DNA of 64,000 bases from HGM04593 sp045636545 (GCA_045636545.1 JAZTXR010000046.1:1-64000), one strand, 5' to 3'. Shown: positions 1 through 9,507, counted from the first letter of the stretch. Made by a program: numbers and translations. Notes: generated from the letters alone by a model not told the origin.

Positions 1-1
1 G

Positions 2-592
2 GTGGATTCGGCAGGTGTCAAGGGTTGCTGTGTAAAACTCACCACACGCAGCACGGGAATGTTCGGCAAGATGATGGAAATGCCAATTGCACCGGGTAAC
101 ATCTTTATTGGCGAGTTCTTGACCGCAAATGCAACAAAAGCCCCGCTCGAGGCTACACGCTTTGGCCTTGCCATTGCCCCCAGCAAGCCCGTCTCTTTGA
201 CAGGATACTACAAATACACACCGGGCGAGGTATTCACCAACAAGGCCATGGAACAGATTCCGGAACGCATCGATACCTGCGCCATCTATTCGGTGCTATA
301 TGAGATTGACCCGGAAAATTTTGAGCCCTTGAACGGTAGCAATGTTCTCTCGAGCGACCGCATTGTCCTTGTGGCACAGTTGAAGAACCCCGGCGCAGAG
401 AGCGAGTGGACCGGGTTCGAGATTCCCTACCAGGAATTTGGCGGCAACATGTTTGACCGCAAGAAGCTTGAGAACGGCGAATATGCAATAACCATTGTTG
501 CAAGCTCAAGCAAAGGCGGCGAGGTTTTTGAGGGTGCTGTTGGCAGCACACTGCACATCGACGAGCTGAAAATCAATTGGGACAATAAATGA
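2..592 (+). CDS. PCMD-domain protein, C-terminal part (5' end outside window)
   Basis: This reading frame is open at the left edge, so only the last 196 residues are visible. The sequence fits the C-terminal half of the PCMD domain (putative carbohydrate metabolism domain, PF13201), found in many secreted Bacteroidota lipoproteins. The end, with SSKGG, FEGAVGST and then a short LHIDELKI strand, is the typical close of this beta-sandwich. No catalytic residues are known for the family. A surface or periplasmic role linked to glycans is inferred only from family distribution. The stop codon overlaps a possible ATG (ATGA, 589-592), so the gene is likely co-transcribed with the beta-barrel that follows. 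The N-terminus, which should carry a signal peptide, is missing. Confidence 0.7.
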   Translation: MDSAGVKGCCVKLTTRSTGMFGKMMEMPIAPGNIFIGEFLTANATKAPLEATRFGLAIAPSKPVSLTGYYKYTPGEVFTNKAMEQIPERIDTCAIYSVLYEIDPENFEPLNGSNVLSSDRIVLVAQLKNPGAESEWTGFEIPYQEFGGNMFDRKKLENGEYAITIVASSSKGGEVFEGAVGSTLHIDELKINWDNK

Positions 593-621
593 ACACGGAA
601 CCACAAGCATTGACGCAAACC

Positions 622-1395
622 ATGAAAAAGATATTCATAGCAATTTTCGCAAGCATCATCTCCCTTACAGCTGTTGCAGGGAATGCTAAAGACAAAATAG
701 GCGACACAGACAAGAATCTCATCAACGCATCAAAAAGAGGCTGGACCATGCGCCTTAGTGCCGGATACAATATTGGTGGTACTGCACCGCTCCCATTGCC
801 GGTTGAGATACGCGGTATCGAGGGGTTCAATCCCGGCTTGAACCTGTCGCTTGAAGGCAGCGCCGAGAAGATGCTCGGCAAGTTCGGTATACGTTTCGGT
901 GTCAAATTCGAAAGCAAAGGCATGACAACCAATGCCGACACAAAGAACTACTATATGGAAGTTGCCAACGGTGAAGGAACCGTATCGGGCTACTGGACAG
1001 GAAAAGTCGATACCAAAGTCAAGAACTCGTACTTGACCGTTCCGGTTGTTGCATTGTACCGGATAAACGAACGTTGGAACATTTCGGCCGGTGCATACGC
1101 TTCGTACCTGCTCGATGGCGAGTTCTCCGGTTCTGCATACGACGGTTATCTGCGCGAGGGCGACCCCACCGGTGAGAAGACAGAACTCGAGAGTGCTGCC
1201 TACGACTTCAGCAGCGACCTGTGTAAGTTCCATTATGGCATACAGGCCGGTGCCGAATACAAGATATACAAGCACCTGGCAGTCTTTGCCGATCTCAAAT
1301 GGGGACTCAACGGAATATTCCCCAACAACTACAGCAGCATAACATTCGCCCTTTACCCCATATACGGAACACTGGGCTTCACATATATCTTCTAA
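622..1395 (+). CDS. outer-membrane beta-barrel protein (PorT-like family)
   Basis: Starting at ATG 622 the protein begins MKKIFIAIFASI and has a Sec signal peptide ending near AVAG. An upstream ATG at 589 overlaps the previous stop but would add 11 polar residues before the signal, so 622 is preferred. The mature part (about 235 residues) alternates short amphipathic strands rich in Tyr, Gly and Phe. It ends in GFTYIF, with the terminal aromatic residue typical of proteins inserted by the BAM complex. It matches the general PF13568-type barrel pattern. Its substrate or partner cannot be read from the sequence. The close link to the upstream PCMD gene suggests the two are expressed together. 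Confidence 0.7.
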   Translation: MKKIFIAIFASIISLTAVAGNAKDKIGDTDKNLINASKRGWTMRLSAGYNIGGTAPLPLPVEIRGIEGFNPGLNLSLEGSAEKMLGKFGIRFGVKFESKGMTTNADTKNYYMEVANGEGTVSGYWTGKVDTKVKNSYLTVPVVALYRINERWNISAGAYASYLLDGEFSGSAYDGYLREGDPTGEKTELESAAYDFSSDLCKFHYGIQAGAEYKIYKHLAVFADLKWGLNGIFPNNYSSITFALYPIYGTLGFTYIF

Positions 1396-1430
1396 TTCAA
1401 AAAAATATAAACCATTAAAAATAAAAGCTT

Positions 1431-2432
1431 ATGAAAAAAACTTTACTCACACTCATGTTTGCCATTGCCGCAACATTCGCAATGGCACAGACAAAGACCT
1501 ACACCGACAGCCTCGTTGTAACAATCAATGGCCAGACAACTGCACCACAGCAGACAACAATCAATGTTGAGCCCGCCAATGACGGCACATACACATTGTC
1601 TTTGTTGAATTTTATAATGGGCAGCGGCGGGGATGCAATGCCTGTAGGCAATATTGTTGTAAATGGTATCAACGTGGAAACCGCCAATGGCATTGCCACA
1701 TTTGCTACAGAGCAGACTGTTCCCTTGACTGCAGGCAACCTGGAAGGCGTCAGCTTCTGGCTTGCCGATATGCTCACAGAAATCAACATTGACCTCGCCG
1801 GCAATATGACAGAAGGCTCGCTTTACTGCACAATCAACATCGACCTTACAGGGATGATGGGACAGATTATCGGCGTAGAGTTCGGCAAGGAGATAAAAGC
1901 TACCAGAAGCTATGAGGACAAGCTGGTTGTCACAATCAACGGTATGTCTACAGAGCAGCGTACAGCAATCAACGTAGATGAGAAGGTTGACGGCACATAT
2001 ACACTTTCACTCAACAACTTCATGCTTGCAAATGGTGACGGCGTTATGCCTGTTGGAAACATTGTACTCAACAATATTACAACCGAAAATGTCGACGGCG
2101 TACACTCTTTTGCGGCAAATCAGGAGATTGTCATTACAGAAGGTAGTGTAGAGGCCGATTACTGGATGGCTTCAATGCTCGGCAACGTACCTGTGAATCT
2201 CACAGGCAAGATGAACGAATACAAGCTCTACTGCAATATCGACATTGACATGACTGCAACGCTCGGACAGGTAATCAACGTTACATTCGGTCAGGAAGAC
2301 CTCAGTGGCATTGTCGGTATCAAGACAGAGAACGGTGCTGACGTTATCTATGACCTCACCGGCCGCAAGGTAGATGCAATTACAACTGCAGGTATCTACA
2401 TCGTTAATGGCAAAAAGGTTCTCGTAAAGTAA
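1431..2432 (+). CDS. secreted protein with two calycin-like domains and a T9SS-type C-terminal tail
   Basis: The signal peptide is MKKTLLTLMFAI...FAMAQ. Two homologous units follow, roughly residues 22-155 and 160-295. Each begins with a Y(T/E)D(S/K)LVVTING strand and later has DGTYTLSL, MPVGNIV and a YC-I-ID strand. This resembles the calycin-like beta-barrel domain of Bacteroidales exported proteins (PF13944). The last 40 residues read GIVGIKTENG, then VIYDLTGRKV and GIYIVNGKKVLVK. This is the usual form of a type A sorting signal for type IX secretion, so the protein is probably exported through the apparatus encoded from 3583 onward. Ligand and function are unknown. A strong hairpin follows the stop. 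Confidence 0.75.
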   Translation: MKKTLLTLMFAIAATFAMAQTKTYTDSLVVTINGQTTAPQQTTINVEPANDGTYTLSLLNFIMGSGGDAMPVGNIVVNGINVETANGIATFATEQTVPLTAGNLEGVSFWLADMLTEINIDLAGNMTEGSLYCTINIDLTGMMGQIIGVEFGKEIKATRSYEDKLVVTINGMSTEQRTAINVDEKVDGTYTLSLNNFMLANGDGVMPVGNIVLNNITTENVDGVHSFAANQEIVITEGSVEADYWMASMLGNVPVNLTGKMNEYKLYCNIDIDMTATLGQVINVTFGQEDLSGIVGIKTENGADVIYDLTGRKVDAITTAGIYIVNGKKVLVK

Positions 2433-2460
2433 TAGTGATGCATTGATAACCCAATCATAG

Positions 2461-2491
2461 AAAACAGCGTGGCGACAGCTACGCTGTTTTT
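2461..2491 (+). terminator. intrinsic terminator after the calycin-like gene
   Basis: AAAACAGCGT at 2461-2470 and its exact complement ACGCTGTTTT at 2481-2490 enclose a 10-nt loop and run into T residues. It lies 29 bp after the stop of the upstream gene and before the promoter of the cation transporter. Confidence 0.75.
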
Positions 2492-2544
2492 GCGTTTTAG
2501 TGTGCTCCTTTGTACACAGTAATCGCAAATAAAACAAAAAGTTC

Positions 2545-2575
2545 TTTGTTACGCTGATTTTTGCTTGTACATTTG
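2545..2575 (+). promoter_or_regulatory. Bacteroidota-type promoter of the CDF transporter gene
   Basis: TTTG at 2545-2548 and TACATTTG at 2568-2575 are separated by 19 bp, matching the TTTG/TAnnTTTG consensus. A TTG codon at 2565 that would extend the downstream ORF lies inside this promoter, so translation should start at ATG 2592. Confidence 0.75.
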
Positions 2576-2591
2576 TGCGCTGAAAGAGATT

Positions 2592-3497
2592 ATGAAAGAG
2601 AGAGGTAAACTGCCCGCAAGGGAGAAAGAGATACTGAAGGTGACCTGGATTGGCAGCATTGCCAACCTGCTGTTGTTGGCATTCAAGTTCGCGGCAGGTG
2701 TTCTGGGACACAGTTCGGCGATGATTGCCGATGCCGTACACTCCTTGTCGGATTTTGTCACAGACATGATTGTGATAGTATTCGTGCGTATATCGGGAAA
2801 GCCCGAGGATGAGAGCCACAGATACGGGCACGGGAAATATGAGACCTTGGCAACAGCCATCATCGGTATAATACTGTTCCTGGCCGGTATCGGCATTCTT
2901 GTAGGCGGGGCGACATCAATAGCTGAGGTTGTCAAAGGCAACACGCTACAGGCTCCCACAATGCTTGCCCTTGTTGCGGCAGCGGTGTCAATTTTGACCA
3001 AGGAGATACTGTACAGATACACCGTTTACAAAGGCAAAAGGCTTGACTCAAAGGCTGTCATTGCAAATGCCTGGCACCACCGCAGCGATGCATTCTCTTC
3101 GATAGCCACATTTGTGGGAATATGTGCCGCCATCTGTCTGGGCGAAAAATGGAGGGTACTGGATCCCATTGCAGCCATTGCTGTAAGTGCAATGATAATA
3201 AAGACTGCCATTGACCTTGTAAAGCCATGCATGGATGAACTGCTGGAGCGCTCATTGCCGCCGGAGACAGAAAGGAGAATATGCGAGATAATACTCTCGT
3301 TCCCGGCTGTGGCTTCGCCGCACCACCTGCGCACGCGCCGCATTGGCAACCATATTGCAATAGAGGTGCATATACGCATGGATGGCACCACACCGCTGGC
3401 CGAAGCACATTCGGTGGCGTGTGAGATTGAGAAGAAAATAAAGGAGGAGTTTGGTTGCGGGACACACATAGACATACACCTCGAGCCATTCAAATAA
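2592..3497 (+). CDS. cation diffusion facilitator family transporter
   Basis: This is a 301-residue inner-membrane antiporter of the CDF family, which exports divalent metals such as Zn, Fe, Mn or Co in exchange for protons. Hydrophobic segments begin near residue 15, and the metal-site motifs are visible: DAVHSLSDFVTDM in TM2 (HxxxD) and NAWHHRSDAFSS in TM5. A His-rich junction, ESHRYGHGKYE, follows TM2-TM3. The C-terminal cytoplasmic domain ends THIDIHLEP. ATG 2592 is chosen because the promoter overlaps the upstream TTG. The gene is monocistronic, between a hairpin and the porP leader. The metal substrate cannot be assigned by eye. Confidence 0.9.
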   Translation: MKERGKLPAREKEILKVTWIGSIANLLLLAFKFAAGVLGHSSAMIADAVHSLSDFVTDMIVIVFVRISGKPEDESHRYGHGKYETLATAIIGIILFLAGIGILVGGATSIAEVVKGNTLQAPTMLALVAAAVSILTKEILYRYTVYKGKRLDSKAVIANAWHHRSDAFSSIATFVGICAAICLGEKWRVLDPIAAIAVSAMIIKTAIDLVKPCMDELLERSLPPETERRICEIILSFPAVASPHHLRTRRIGNHIAIEVHIRMDGTTPLAEAHSVACEIEKKIKEEFGCGTHIDIHLEPFK

Positions 3498-3582
3498 GAC
3501 AACTGTTTTTTTAGAAAATCAAACAGCTTCTAATAATATACACGCATTTTTTACGTTGATAAAGAGATTCCGTAGGGCATAA

Positions 3583-4524
3583 ATGAAGAAGTATCTGTTC
3601 ATAGCGTTAATACTGGTTTGCACAGCAGTCAAGGTGCAGGCCCAGTTCGATGCGCACTTCACGCACTACTGGAAGATGATGGGCTACTTCAACCCGGCCG
3701 GAGTGGGGGCAGAGGGGAAACTCACGGCCTACGGTGCATACAGCAACCAGATGACAGGCTTCGAGGGCAACCCAAAGACAATGCTCATAAACCTGGATGC
3801 ACCCATCCCGTTCATAAAGAGCGACCATAGCCTTGGATTAGGCATTGTCAATGACGAAATAGGAAAATTCTCGAACCAGCACCTCTATTTCAACTACGCA
3901 TACGCTTTCAGGCTCTTTAAGGGACGTCTTGCTTTGGGATTGCAGGCCGGGCTTGTGAACTGCAGCTTCGAGAACAAGGATCTGATATTCGGCGGGGACA
4001 ACAATGACCCCGCATTCCCGTCGGGAAATGCCGACGGCAACAAGATTGATTTTGGAGCGGGAATCTTCTACCAGCACAAACATTTCTATGCAGGTCTTGC
4101 CGGGTTGCATCTCAACGCGCCACTTGTGCTGCTGGGCGAGAAGAATGAGATAAAGGTGAGCCCTTATTTTAATTTTATGGCCGGAGGCAATATTCCTTTA
4201 AAAAATCCGTTAATAACAATACAGCCTTATATGCAGGTGATGACCGACCTTGTCAGCTGGCGTGCCAGCATAACCGCCCTGGGCACATACAGCTATGGCG
4301 GCAAGGACTTTTTCGGGGGTATTACATACAGCCCAATGACATCGGTAGCATTCATTCTTGGTGTGGAGATGAAAAGCGTGACAGTGAGCTACGCATACGA
4401 ACTGTTCACATCGGGAGTAGGAGCCGAGAATGGAAACCACGATATTTTTATAGGCTACAAGATAGACCTTGAGATATTTAAAAAAGGAAAAAATAAACAT
4501 AACAGCATAAGAATTCTACAATGA
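3583..4524 (+). CDS. porP: type IX secretion system outer-membrane protein PorP/SprF family
   Basis: The signal peptide ends at VQAQ. The mature protein begins with the family signature FDAHFTHYW...GYFNPAGVG and continues as a barrel-like protein of about 290 residues. PorP/SprF proteins are outer-membrane barrels that work with the T9SS and, in known cases, link cargo or the PorE peptidoglycan adaptor to the machine. This is the first gene of a porP-gldK-gldL-gldM-gldN operon, and its stop overlaps the gldK start (ATGATGA at 4521). The 85-bp gap upstream is AT-rich and has no clear -33/-7 pair. The C-terminus ends in a polar KHNSIRILQ rather than an aromatic residue. Confidence 0.88.
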   Translation: MKKYLFIALILVCTAVKVQAQFDAHFTHYWKMMGYFNPAGVGAEGKLTAYGAYSNQMTGFEGNPKTMLINLDAPIPFIKSDHSLGLGIVNDEIGKFSNQHLYFNYAYAFRLFKGRLALGLQAGLVNCSFENKDLIFGGDNNDPAFPSGNADGNKIDFGAGIFYQHKHFYAGLAGLHLNAPLVLLGEKNEIKVSPYFNFMAGGNIPLKNPLITIQPYMQVMTDLVSWRASITALGTYSYGGKDFFGGITYSPMTSVAFILGVEMKSVTVSYAYELFTSGVGAENGNHDIFIGYKIDLEIFKKGKNKHNSIRILQ

Positions 4525-5957
4525 TGAAGAGAATTGTTTTTCTTTCAGCGGCGGCACTGCTGTCACTCTCTCTGATATCCTGCTTCAGCCCTAAAGGCGG
4601 AATGACAACAGCGACAGGAGGCGAGGTCACAGGCGTACACGGCACTGCCTTCAACGAGCCGGCTCCATTCGGTATGGTGCTCGTACAAAGAGGCTCAATA
4701 AAGGTCGGTGACGAGGCCAATGACACACTTTGGGGTACAGGAGCTCCATCAAAAGACATATCGGTAGATGCATTCTGGATGGATGAAGCCGAGGTTTCAA
4801 ACGCAAAGTACCGCCAGTTCGTGTATTGGGTGCGCGACTCCATCATACGCGAGCGCCTTGCCGACCCAGCATACGGCGGTGACGAGACATACAAGATAAC
4901 CGAGGATGAATTTGGTGAGCCAATCACTCCTTACCTCAATTGGAAGAAGCCCATCCCCTGGAAGAAGCCCACAGAGGATGAGCAGCGTGCCATTGAGAGC
5001 GTGTTCATCACAAACCCCATCACAGGCGAAAAGACACTCGATGCCTCGCAGATGAACTACCGCTATGAGATTTATGACTATACACAGGCTGCGCTGCGCA
5101 GGAACCGTCTGAACCCCGAGGAACGCAACCGCAACACGGATGTTCCTGCCAATTACGATGCTGTCATAACAATATCGAAGGATACTGCATATATCGATGA
5201 CGAGGGTCTCATTGTACGCGAGACAATAAACCGCCCATTGTCGAGCGCATACGATTTCCTGAACACATACATTGTCAACATCTATCCCGACACAACCTGC
5301 TGGGTGAACGATTTCCCGAATGCAAACAATGAGACATATCTGCAGCTCTACTTCAACCATCCCAAATATGACAACTACCCGGTTGTGGGTGTAAGCTGGG
5401 AACAGGCCAACGCATTCTGCGCATGGCGCACAGAGTACCTGCTCCGCGGTCTTGGCGCACAAGCAAGGTGGATACAGCGTTACCGTCTGCCATCTGAGGC
5501 CGAGTGGGAATTTGCCGCACGCGGCAAGAACGGCAGCCGCTTCCCATGGGAACAGGGCGACACAAAGAGCGATGCGGGGTGCTACTATGCAAACTACAAG
5601 CCGGGTGAAGGCAACTACACAAAGGACGGTAGTCTCATAACATCGGCTTGCGGTATCTTCTCGGCAAACTCAAACGGTCTGTATGATATGGCCGGAAATG
5701 TGGCCGAGTGGACATCCACCGTATACACCGATGCCGGTATACTGCAGATGAGCGACATCAACCCCGACCTGCAGTACCGCGCAGCAAAAGAAGACCCGTA
5801 TAGTATGAAAAAGAAGGTCATCCGCGGTGGTTCATGGAAAGACCCGGTGAAGTACATACAAGGCGCTACACGCTCATACGAGTACCAGAACGAATCACGC
5901 TCTTACATTGGTTTCCGTTGCGTACGCAGCTACGCCGGCAACGACAACAGAAGATAA
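4521..5957 (+). CDS. gldK: type IX secretion lipoprotein GldK/PorK (FGE-sulfatase fold)
   Basis: A lipoprotein signal with lipobox SLISC (Cys about 21) is followed by the formylglycine-generating-enzyme-like fold: FGMVLVQRGSIKVGD, DAFWMDEAEVSNAKYRQF, later RLPSEAEWEFAARG, YDMAGNVAEWT and a closing RSYIGFRCVRSY. In T9SS this fold is structural. GldK/PorK lipoproteins form the large periplasmic ring with GldN/PorN under the outer membrane. The length (478 aa) is normal for the family. An insert between about residues 130 and 260 separates the first fold motifs from the rest, as in other GldK proteins. It is translationally coupled to porP by a 4-bp overlap. Confidence 0.93.
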   Translation: MMKRIVFLSAAALLSLSLISCFSPKGGMTTATGGEVTGVHGTAFNEPAPFGMVLVQRGSIKVGDEANDTLWGTGAPSKDISVDAFWMDEAEVSNAKYRQFVYWVRDSIIRERLADPAYGGDETYKITEDEFGEPITPYLNWKKPIPWKKPTEDEQRAIESVFITNPITGEKTLDASQMNYRYEIYDYTQAALRRNRLNPEERNRNTDVPANYDAVITISKDTAYIDDEGLIVRETINRPLSSAYDFLNTYIVNIYPDTTCWVNDFPNANNETYLQLYFNHPKYDNYPVVGVSWEQANAFCAWRTEYLLRGLGAQARWIQRYRLPSEAEWEFAARGKNGSRFPWEQGDTKSDAGCYYANYKPGEGNYTKDGSLITSACGIFSANSNGLYDMAGNVAEWTSTVYTDAGILQMSDINPDLQYRAAKEDPYSMKKKVIRGGSWKDPVKYIQGATRSYEYQNESRSYIGFRCVRSYAGNDNRR

Positions 5958-5982
5958 TAGATAACGCATCAATATAACAGAT

Positions 5983-6768
5983 ATGAAAAAGTCAAAAGGT
6001 ATTATATCCGGTTTACAGGCATTTATGGACTCGGCAAGAGGTAAGACAATCATGAACTACTTCTACAGCTGGGGTGCAGCCGTTGTCATACTTGGTACAC
6101 TTTTTAAACTCACACACTTGCCGGGTGCGGATATCATGCTGTTCGTCGGTATGGGTACAGAGGTCATTGTGTTCCTCTTCTCGGCTTTTGAGCGTCCGTT
6201 CGAAATTGAAGAGGAGGGCGAAAATAGTGTAAACACTACCGGCGGAATGGCCGGACAGTCCATCATCATCAACGGCTCCATTATGGCGGGTGGTTCTGCT
6301 ACAGGAACAGCACCGGTTGCAACCGACACACCTGCTGCGGTTGTTGCTGCTACAACCGACACTACAACACCATGCGGGCCTGTAGTGATTGGAGGAGGTA
6401 CACCGGCAGTAATTGGCGGTGCCGGCATTGCTCCCGTGGTTGCACCGGGCAATATTGAGGAGATGGACAAGGCTACCGAGGAGTATGTAGAGAAGGTGCG
6501 CGAACTTACCGAAGCCATACAGCGCATCTCGCTGCAGAGCGAGGCTCTGGGTCGCAGCATGGAGGAAATGGACACGCTGAGCCGCAACCTCACCGGCGTG
6601 AATGCACTCTACGAGGTGCATCTGCGCAGTGCAGGCGGACAGCTTAACGCCATTGACCAGGTCAATGACCAGACAAAGAAGATGGCACAACAGATAGAGG
6701 AACTGAACAATCTCTATGCCCGCATGATTGAGGCAATGACATCAAGAATTGACCGTCCACAAATTTAA
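5983..6768 (+). CDS. gldL: type IX secretion / gliding motor protein GldL
   Basis: This inner-membrane motor subunit has two N-terminal TM helices (about 25-42 and 50-68) and a long cytoplasmic tail. Glu60 in GTEVIVFLFSAFE aligns with the conserved TM2 glutamate (Glu49 in Flavobacterium johnsoniae GldL) implicated in proton flow through the GldL5-GldM2 motor. Between about residues 85 and 150 is a Gly/Ala/Thr/Pro low-complexity linker. A coiled-coil-like region of heptad character runs from about 155 to the end. The gene lies 25 bp after gldK and 10 bp before the preferred gldM start. Confidence 0.93.
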   Translation: MKKSKGIISGLQAFMDSARGKTIMNYFYSWGAAVVILGTLFKLTHLPGADIMLFVGMGTEVIVFLFSAFERPFEIEEEGENSVNTTGGMAGQSIIINGSIMAGGSATGTAPVATDTPAAVVAATTDTTTPCGPVVIGGGTPAVIGGAGIAPVVAPGNIEEMDKATEEYVEKVRELTEAIQRISLQSEALGRSMEEMDTLSRNLTGVNALYEVHLRSAGGQLNAIDQVNDQTKKMAQQIEELNNLYARMIEAMTSRIDRPQI

Positions 6769-6778
6769 ATCTCACACA

Positions 6779-8353
6779 ATGAAGGTAAAAAAGCAAAAGG
6801 TTTCACCACGTCAGAAGATGATAAACCTGATGTACGTTCTTCTGATGGCGATGCTTGCAATGAATGTCTCCTCGGACGTTCTCAACGGCTTCACCCTGGT
6901 CGACGAGAGCCTCACGAGAAGTACGGAGAATGCGGGCATACAGAACACCACACTTTACAGTTCGCTTGGTGAGATGATGAACAAGAACCCCGAGAAGGTT
7001 CGCGAATGGTTTGAGCGCGCCAACAGTGTGAAGGCAAAATCGGACAGCCTGTACAATCTTGCCGACAGGCTCAAACAGAGCATTGCCATTGAGGCTGATG
7101 GCAAGGAAGCCGACTACACCAACCTCAAGAACCGCGAAGACCTTGAAGCAGCGACATACGTCATGCTCACAGGCAGCAACGAGGGCGAGAAGCTATACAA
7201 CGCCATCAACGAATACCGCGACTTTATGGCCGGACTGGTAAGCACCCAGGCACAAAAGGACATGATTGTCAACTGCTTGAGCACCGAGGTTCCCAAAGAA
7301 AACAATCTTCTCAACAAGAACTGGCAGGAGTACCATTTTGAGAGTATGCCGGCAATTGCGGCAATCACACTGCTCACAAAGATACAGAACGATGTGCGAT
7401 ATGTCGAGGGTGAGGTCATACATATGCTCTCAAAGAATGTAGATATGGGCGACGTGCGTGTAAACCAGATTAAGGCGTTGGTAATCCCCACGTCAAAGAA
7501 TATTGTACGTGGCGGCGACTTTACGGCGCAGATTATCCTTGCAGCCGTTGACTCGACACAGCGCCCGCAGATATACATAGACGATACACTGCTTGATGCC
7601 GAGAACGGTGAATATGCTGTACGTTGCAACAGCACCGGCGACTATACCCTTGACGGCTATATGCTTGTGAATGACGGTGCCGGAGTGGCTACACGATATG
7701 ACTTCTCGCAGAGCTACACCGTCGTTGACCCGACGGCAACCGTGAGCGCATCGCTGATGAACGTGCTGTACGCAGGTTTTTCCAACCCTGTCAGCATCTC
7801 TGTTCCTGGCGTACCGGCAAACAAGATAACCGCACGCATCACCAAAGGACAGGGCTCGATAAAGAGTGACGGAAAGAGCGGCTACATTGTTGTCCCCACA
7901 AAGATTGGCGAGGAACTGCTCATTGGTGTGACAGCACGCAATGACGAGGGCAGGGACCAGAGCATGGGCGAATATGCTTTCCGCGTGCGCCAACTGCCCG
8001 ACCCGACCCCATTCCTTGAGTACAAGGACAAGGACGGCAACACACAGCGTTACCGCGGTGGCACAAAGTTCAGCAAGCAGGCGCTCATGAGCACAAACGG
8101 AATTGTCGCAGCCATTGACGACGGCCTGTTGAACATAGGATTCAAGGTTCTCTCTTTCGAGACTGTGTTCTATGACAATATGGGTAATGCCATCCCGCTC
8201 ACATCGCAGGGAGCGCTGTTCTCGGCACAACAGAAGGATATGTTCCGCAACCTGGGACGTGGCAAACGCTTCTACATATCGCACGTGAAGGCCGTAGGCC
8301 CCGACAATGTTGAAAGATTGCTGCCGACATCACTCGAGGTTATCATTGACTAA
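6779..8353 (+). CDS. gldM: type IX secretion / gliding motor protein GldM
   Basis: GldM spans the periplasm as a dimer and transmits the GldL motor force to the GldK/GldN ring. The protein starts MKVKKQKVSPRQKMINLMYV, with a single TM helix immediately after, followed by four periplasmic domains. ATG 6779 gives 524 residues. A TTG at 6749 would add ten residues from within gldL and is not favoured. VSSDVLNGF follows the TM segment, as in family members. It is separated by 23 bp from gldN. Confidence 0.93.
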   Translation: MKVKKQKVSPRQKMINLMYVLLMAMLAMNVSSDVLNGFTLVDESLTRSTENAGIQNTTLYSSLGEMMNKNPEKVREWFERANSVKAKSDSLYNLADRLKQSIAIEADGKEADYTNLKNREDLEAATYVMLTGSNEGEKLYNAINEYRDFMAGLVSTQAQKDMIVNCLSTEVPKENNLLNKNWQEYHFESMPAIAAITLLTKIQNDVRYVEGEVIHMLSKNVDMGDVRVNQIKALVIPTSKNIVRGGDFTAQIILAAVDSTQRPQIYIDDTLLDAENGEYAVRCNSTGDYTLDGYMLVNDGAGVATRYDFSQSYTVVDPTATVSASLMNVLYAGFSNPVSISVPGVPANKITARITKGQGSIKSDGKSGYIVVPTKIGEELLIGVTARNDEGRDQSMGEYAFRVRQLPDPTPFLEYKDKDGNTQRYRGGTKFSKQALMSTNGIVAAIDDGLLNIGFKVLSFETVFYDNMGNAIPLTSQGALFSAQQKDMFRNLGRGKRFYISHVKAVGPDNVERLLPTSLEVIID

Positions 8354-8376
8354 ACAGAAACAAACAACATAACAAT

Positions 8377-9507
8377 ATGCAGTACATAAGCAGAATATTA
8401 GCCATTGCAATGATTGCGTTTGCCACACAGACAGCAGATGCGCAACCACCCGCACGCAAGGGCGAGAACAAGAAGAGCGACAAGGTACAGACTACAGCCG
8501 TTGTCGGACTCACCGAAAGAGCCAAAAGCCAATACCCAGTGACACAGACACCACAGGAGGTGGACTGGAAGCGCGAGATATACCGTTCGCTTGACCTTGA
8601 AAAGGAGAAGAATGCATCGCTCTACTACCCTGTAGAACAGATTGGCGACCAGTGTAACCTCTTCACTTTCCTCTTCAACAATATTCTGAAAGGGAACATC
8701 ACTGCCTATAAATACAACCTCGATGGCATTGAACAGTTCACCGAGGAGAACATTGTCTCACCCATGGAGATGCTTGAAAACTATCGCATATACTACGAAT
8801 TGAAAGAGGGCGAACTCATCGTGGGCAGGAGCGACATCCCCAGCGCCGAGGTGCTGAGCTACTACATCAAGGAGTGCCACTACTATGACCAGCGCACAGG
8901 CACATACGGAAAACAGGTGACAGCCATCTGCCCGGTAATGCACCGCTCGGGTGAATTCGGCGCCGAAGTTACGAAGTATCCAATGTTCTGGCTTAAATAT
9001 GACGACATTTCACCATTGCTGACGCAGCAGTGCGTGATGAACAGCAGCCTGAACAATGTAATGACCACGACATTTGACGATTTCTTCAGAAAAGGGAACT
9101 ATGAGGGAGAGATATACAAGACCGTCAACATGCGTAACCTTGCAATAGCGCAATACTGCAAGGATTCGGCTGCGGTAAAGCAGGAGCAGCAGAAGATTGA
9201 ACAGCAGCTCAAGGATTTCCGCACCAATCTCTGGAATACAAAGACGGTTGCCGAGGTACGACAGGATTCTATAAACGCAGCAATAGCCGCTGCCAAAGAC
9301 TCCATCAACAGCGCTGCCAAAAACGACAAGATAAAGGCTGCAAAAGCGGAACCGGGCAGAAACCGCACGGTCAAGAGCACGGCAAAGAGAGAAAGTGTGA
9401 AAAAAGAGAGTGCTAAGAAAGAAAAGAGCCCCAAAACCGGCAATGGCGGAAGCGGAAACGGAAGTAACAGCACAGGCACTGTGTCAGTGAGAAGAGAACG
9501 CCGTTAA
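8377..9507 (+). CDS. gldN: type IX secretion ring protein GldN/PorN, with basic low-complexity tail
   Basis: A signal peptide ending near ADAQ precedes the GldN domain. Its core (about residues 55-270) has WKREIYRSLDL, NLFTFLFNNIL and a YYIKECHYYDQRTGTY segment. GldN binds GldK in the periplasmic ring. The last 70 residues are Lys/Ser/Asn/Gly-rich (KRESVKKESAKKEK, then a GNGGSGNGSNS stretch) and look disordered. This tail is probably lineage-specific. It is the last gene of the porP-gldKLMN operon. Confidence 0.93.
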   Translation: MQYISRILAIAMIAFATQTADAQPPARKGENKKSDKVQTTAVVGLTERAKSQYPVTQTPQEVDWKREIYRSLDLEKEKNASLYYPVEQIGDQCNLFTFLFNNILKGNITAYKYNLDGIEQFTEENIVSPMEMLENYRIYYELKEGELIVGRSDIPSAEVLSYYIKECHYYDQRTGTYGKQVTAICPVMHRSGEFGAEVTKYPMFWLKYDDISPLLTQQCVMNSSLNNVMTTTFDDFFRKGNYEGEIYKTVNMRNLAIAQYCKDSAAVKQEQQKIEQQLKDFRTNLWNTKTVAEVRQDSINAAIAAAKDSINSAAKNDKIKAAKAEPGRNRTVKSTAKRESVKKESAKKEKSPKTGNGGSGNGSNSTGTVSVRRERR

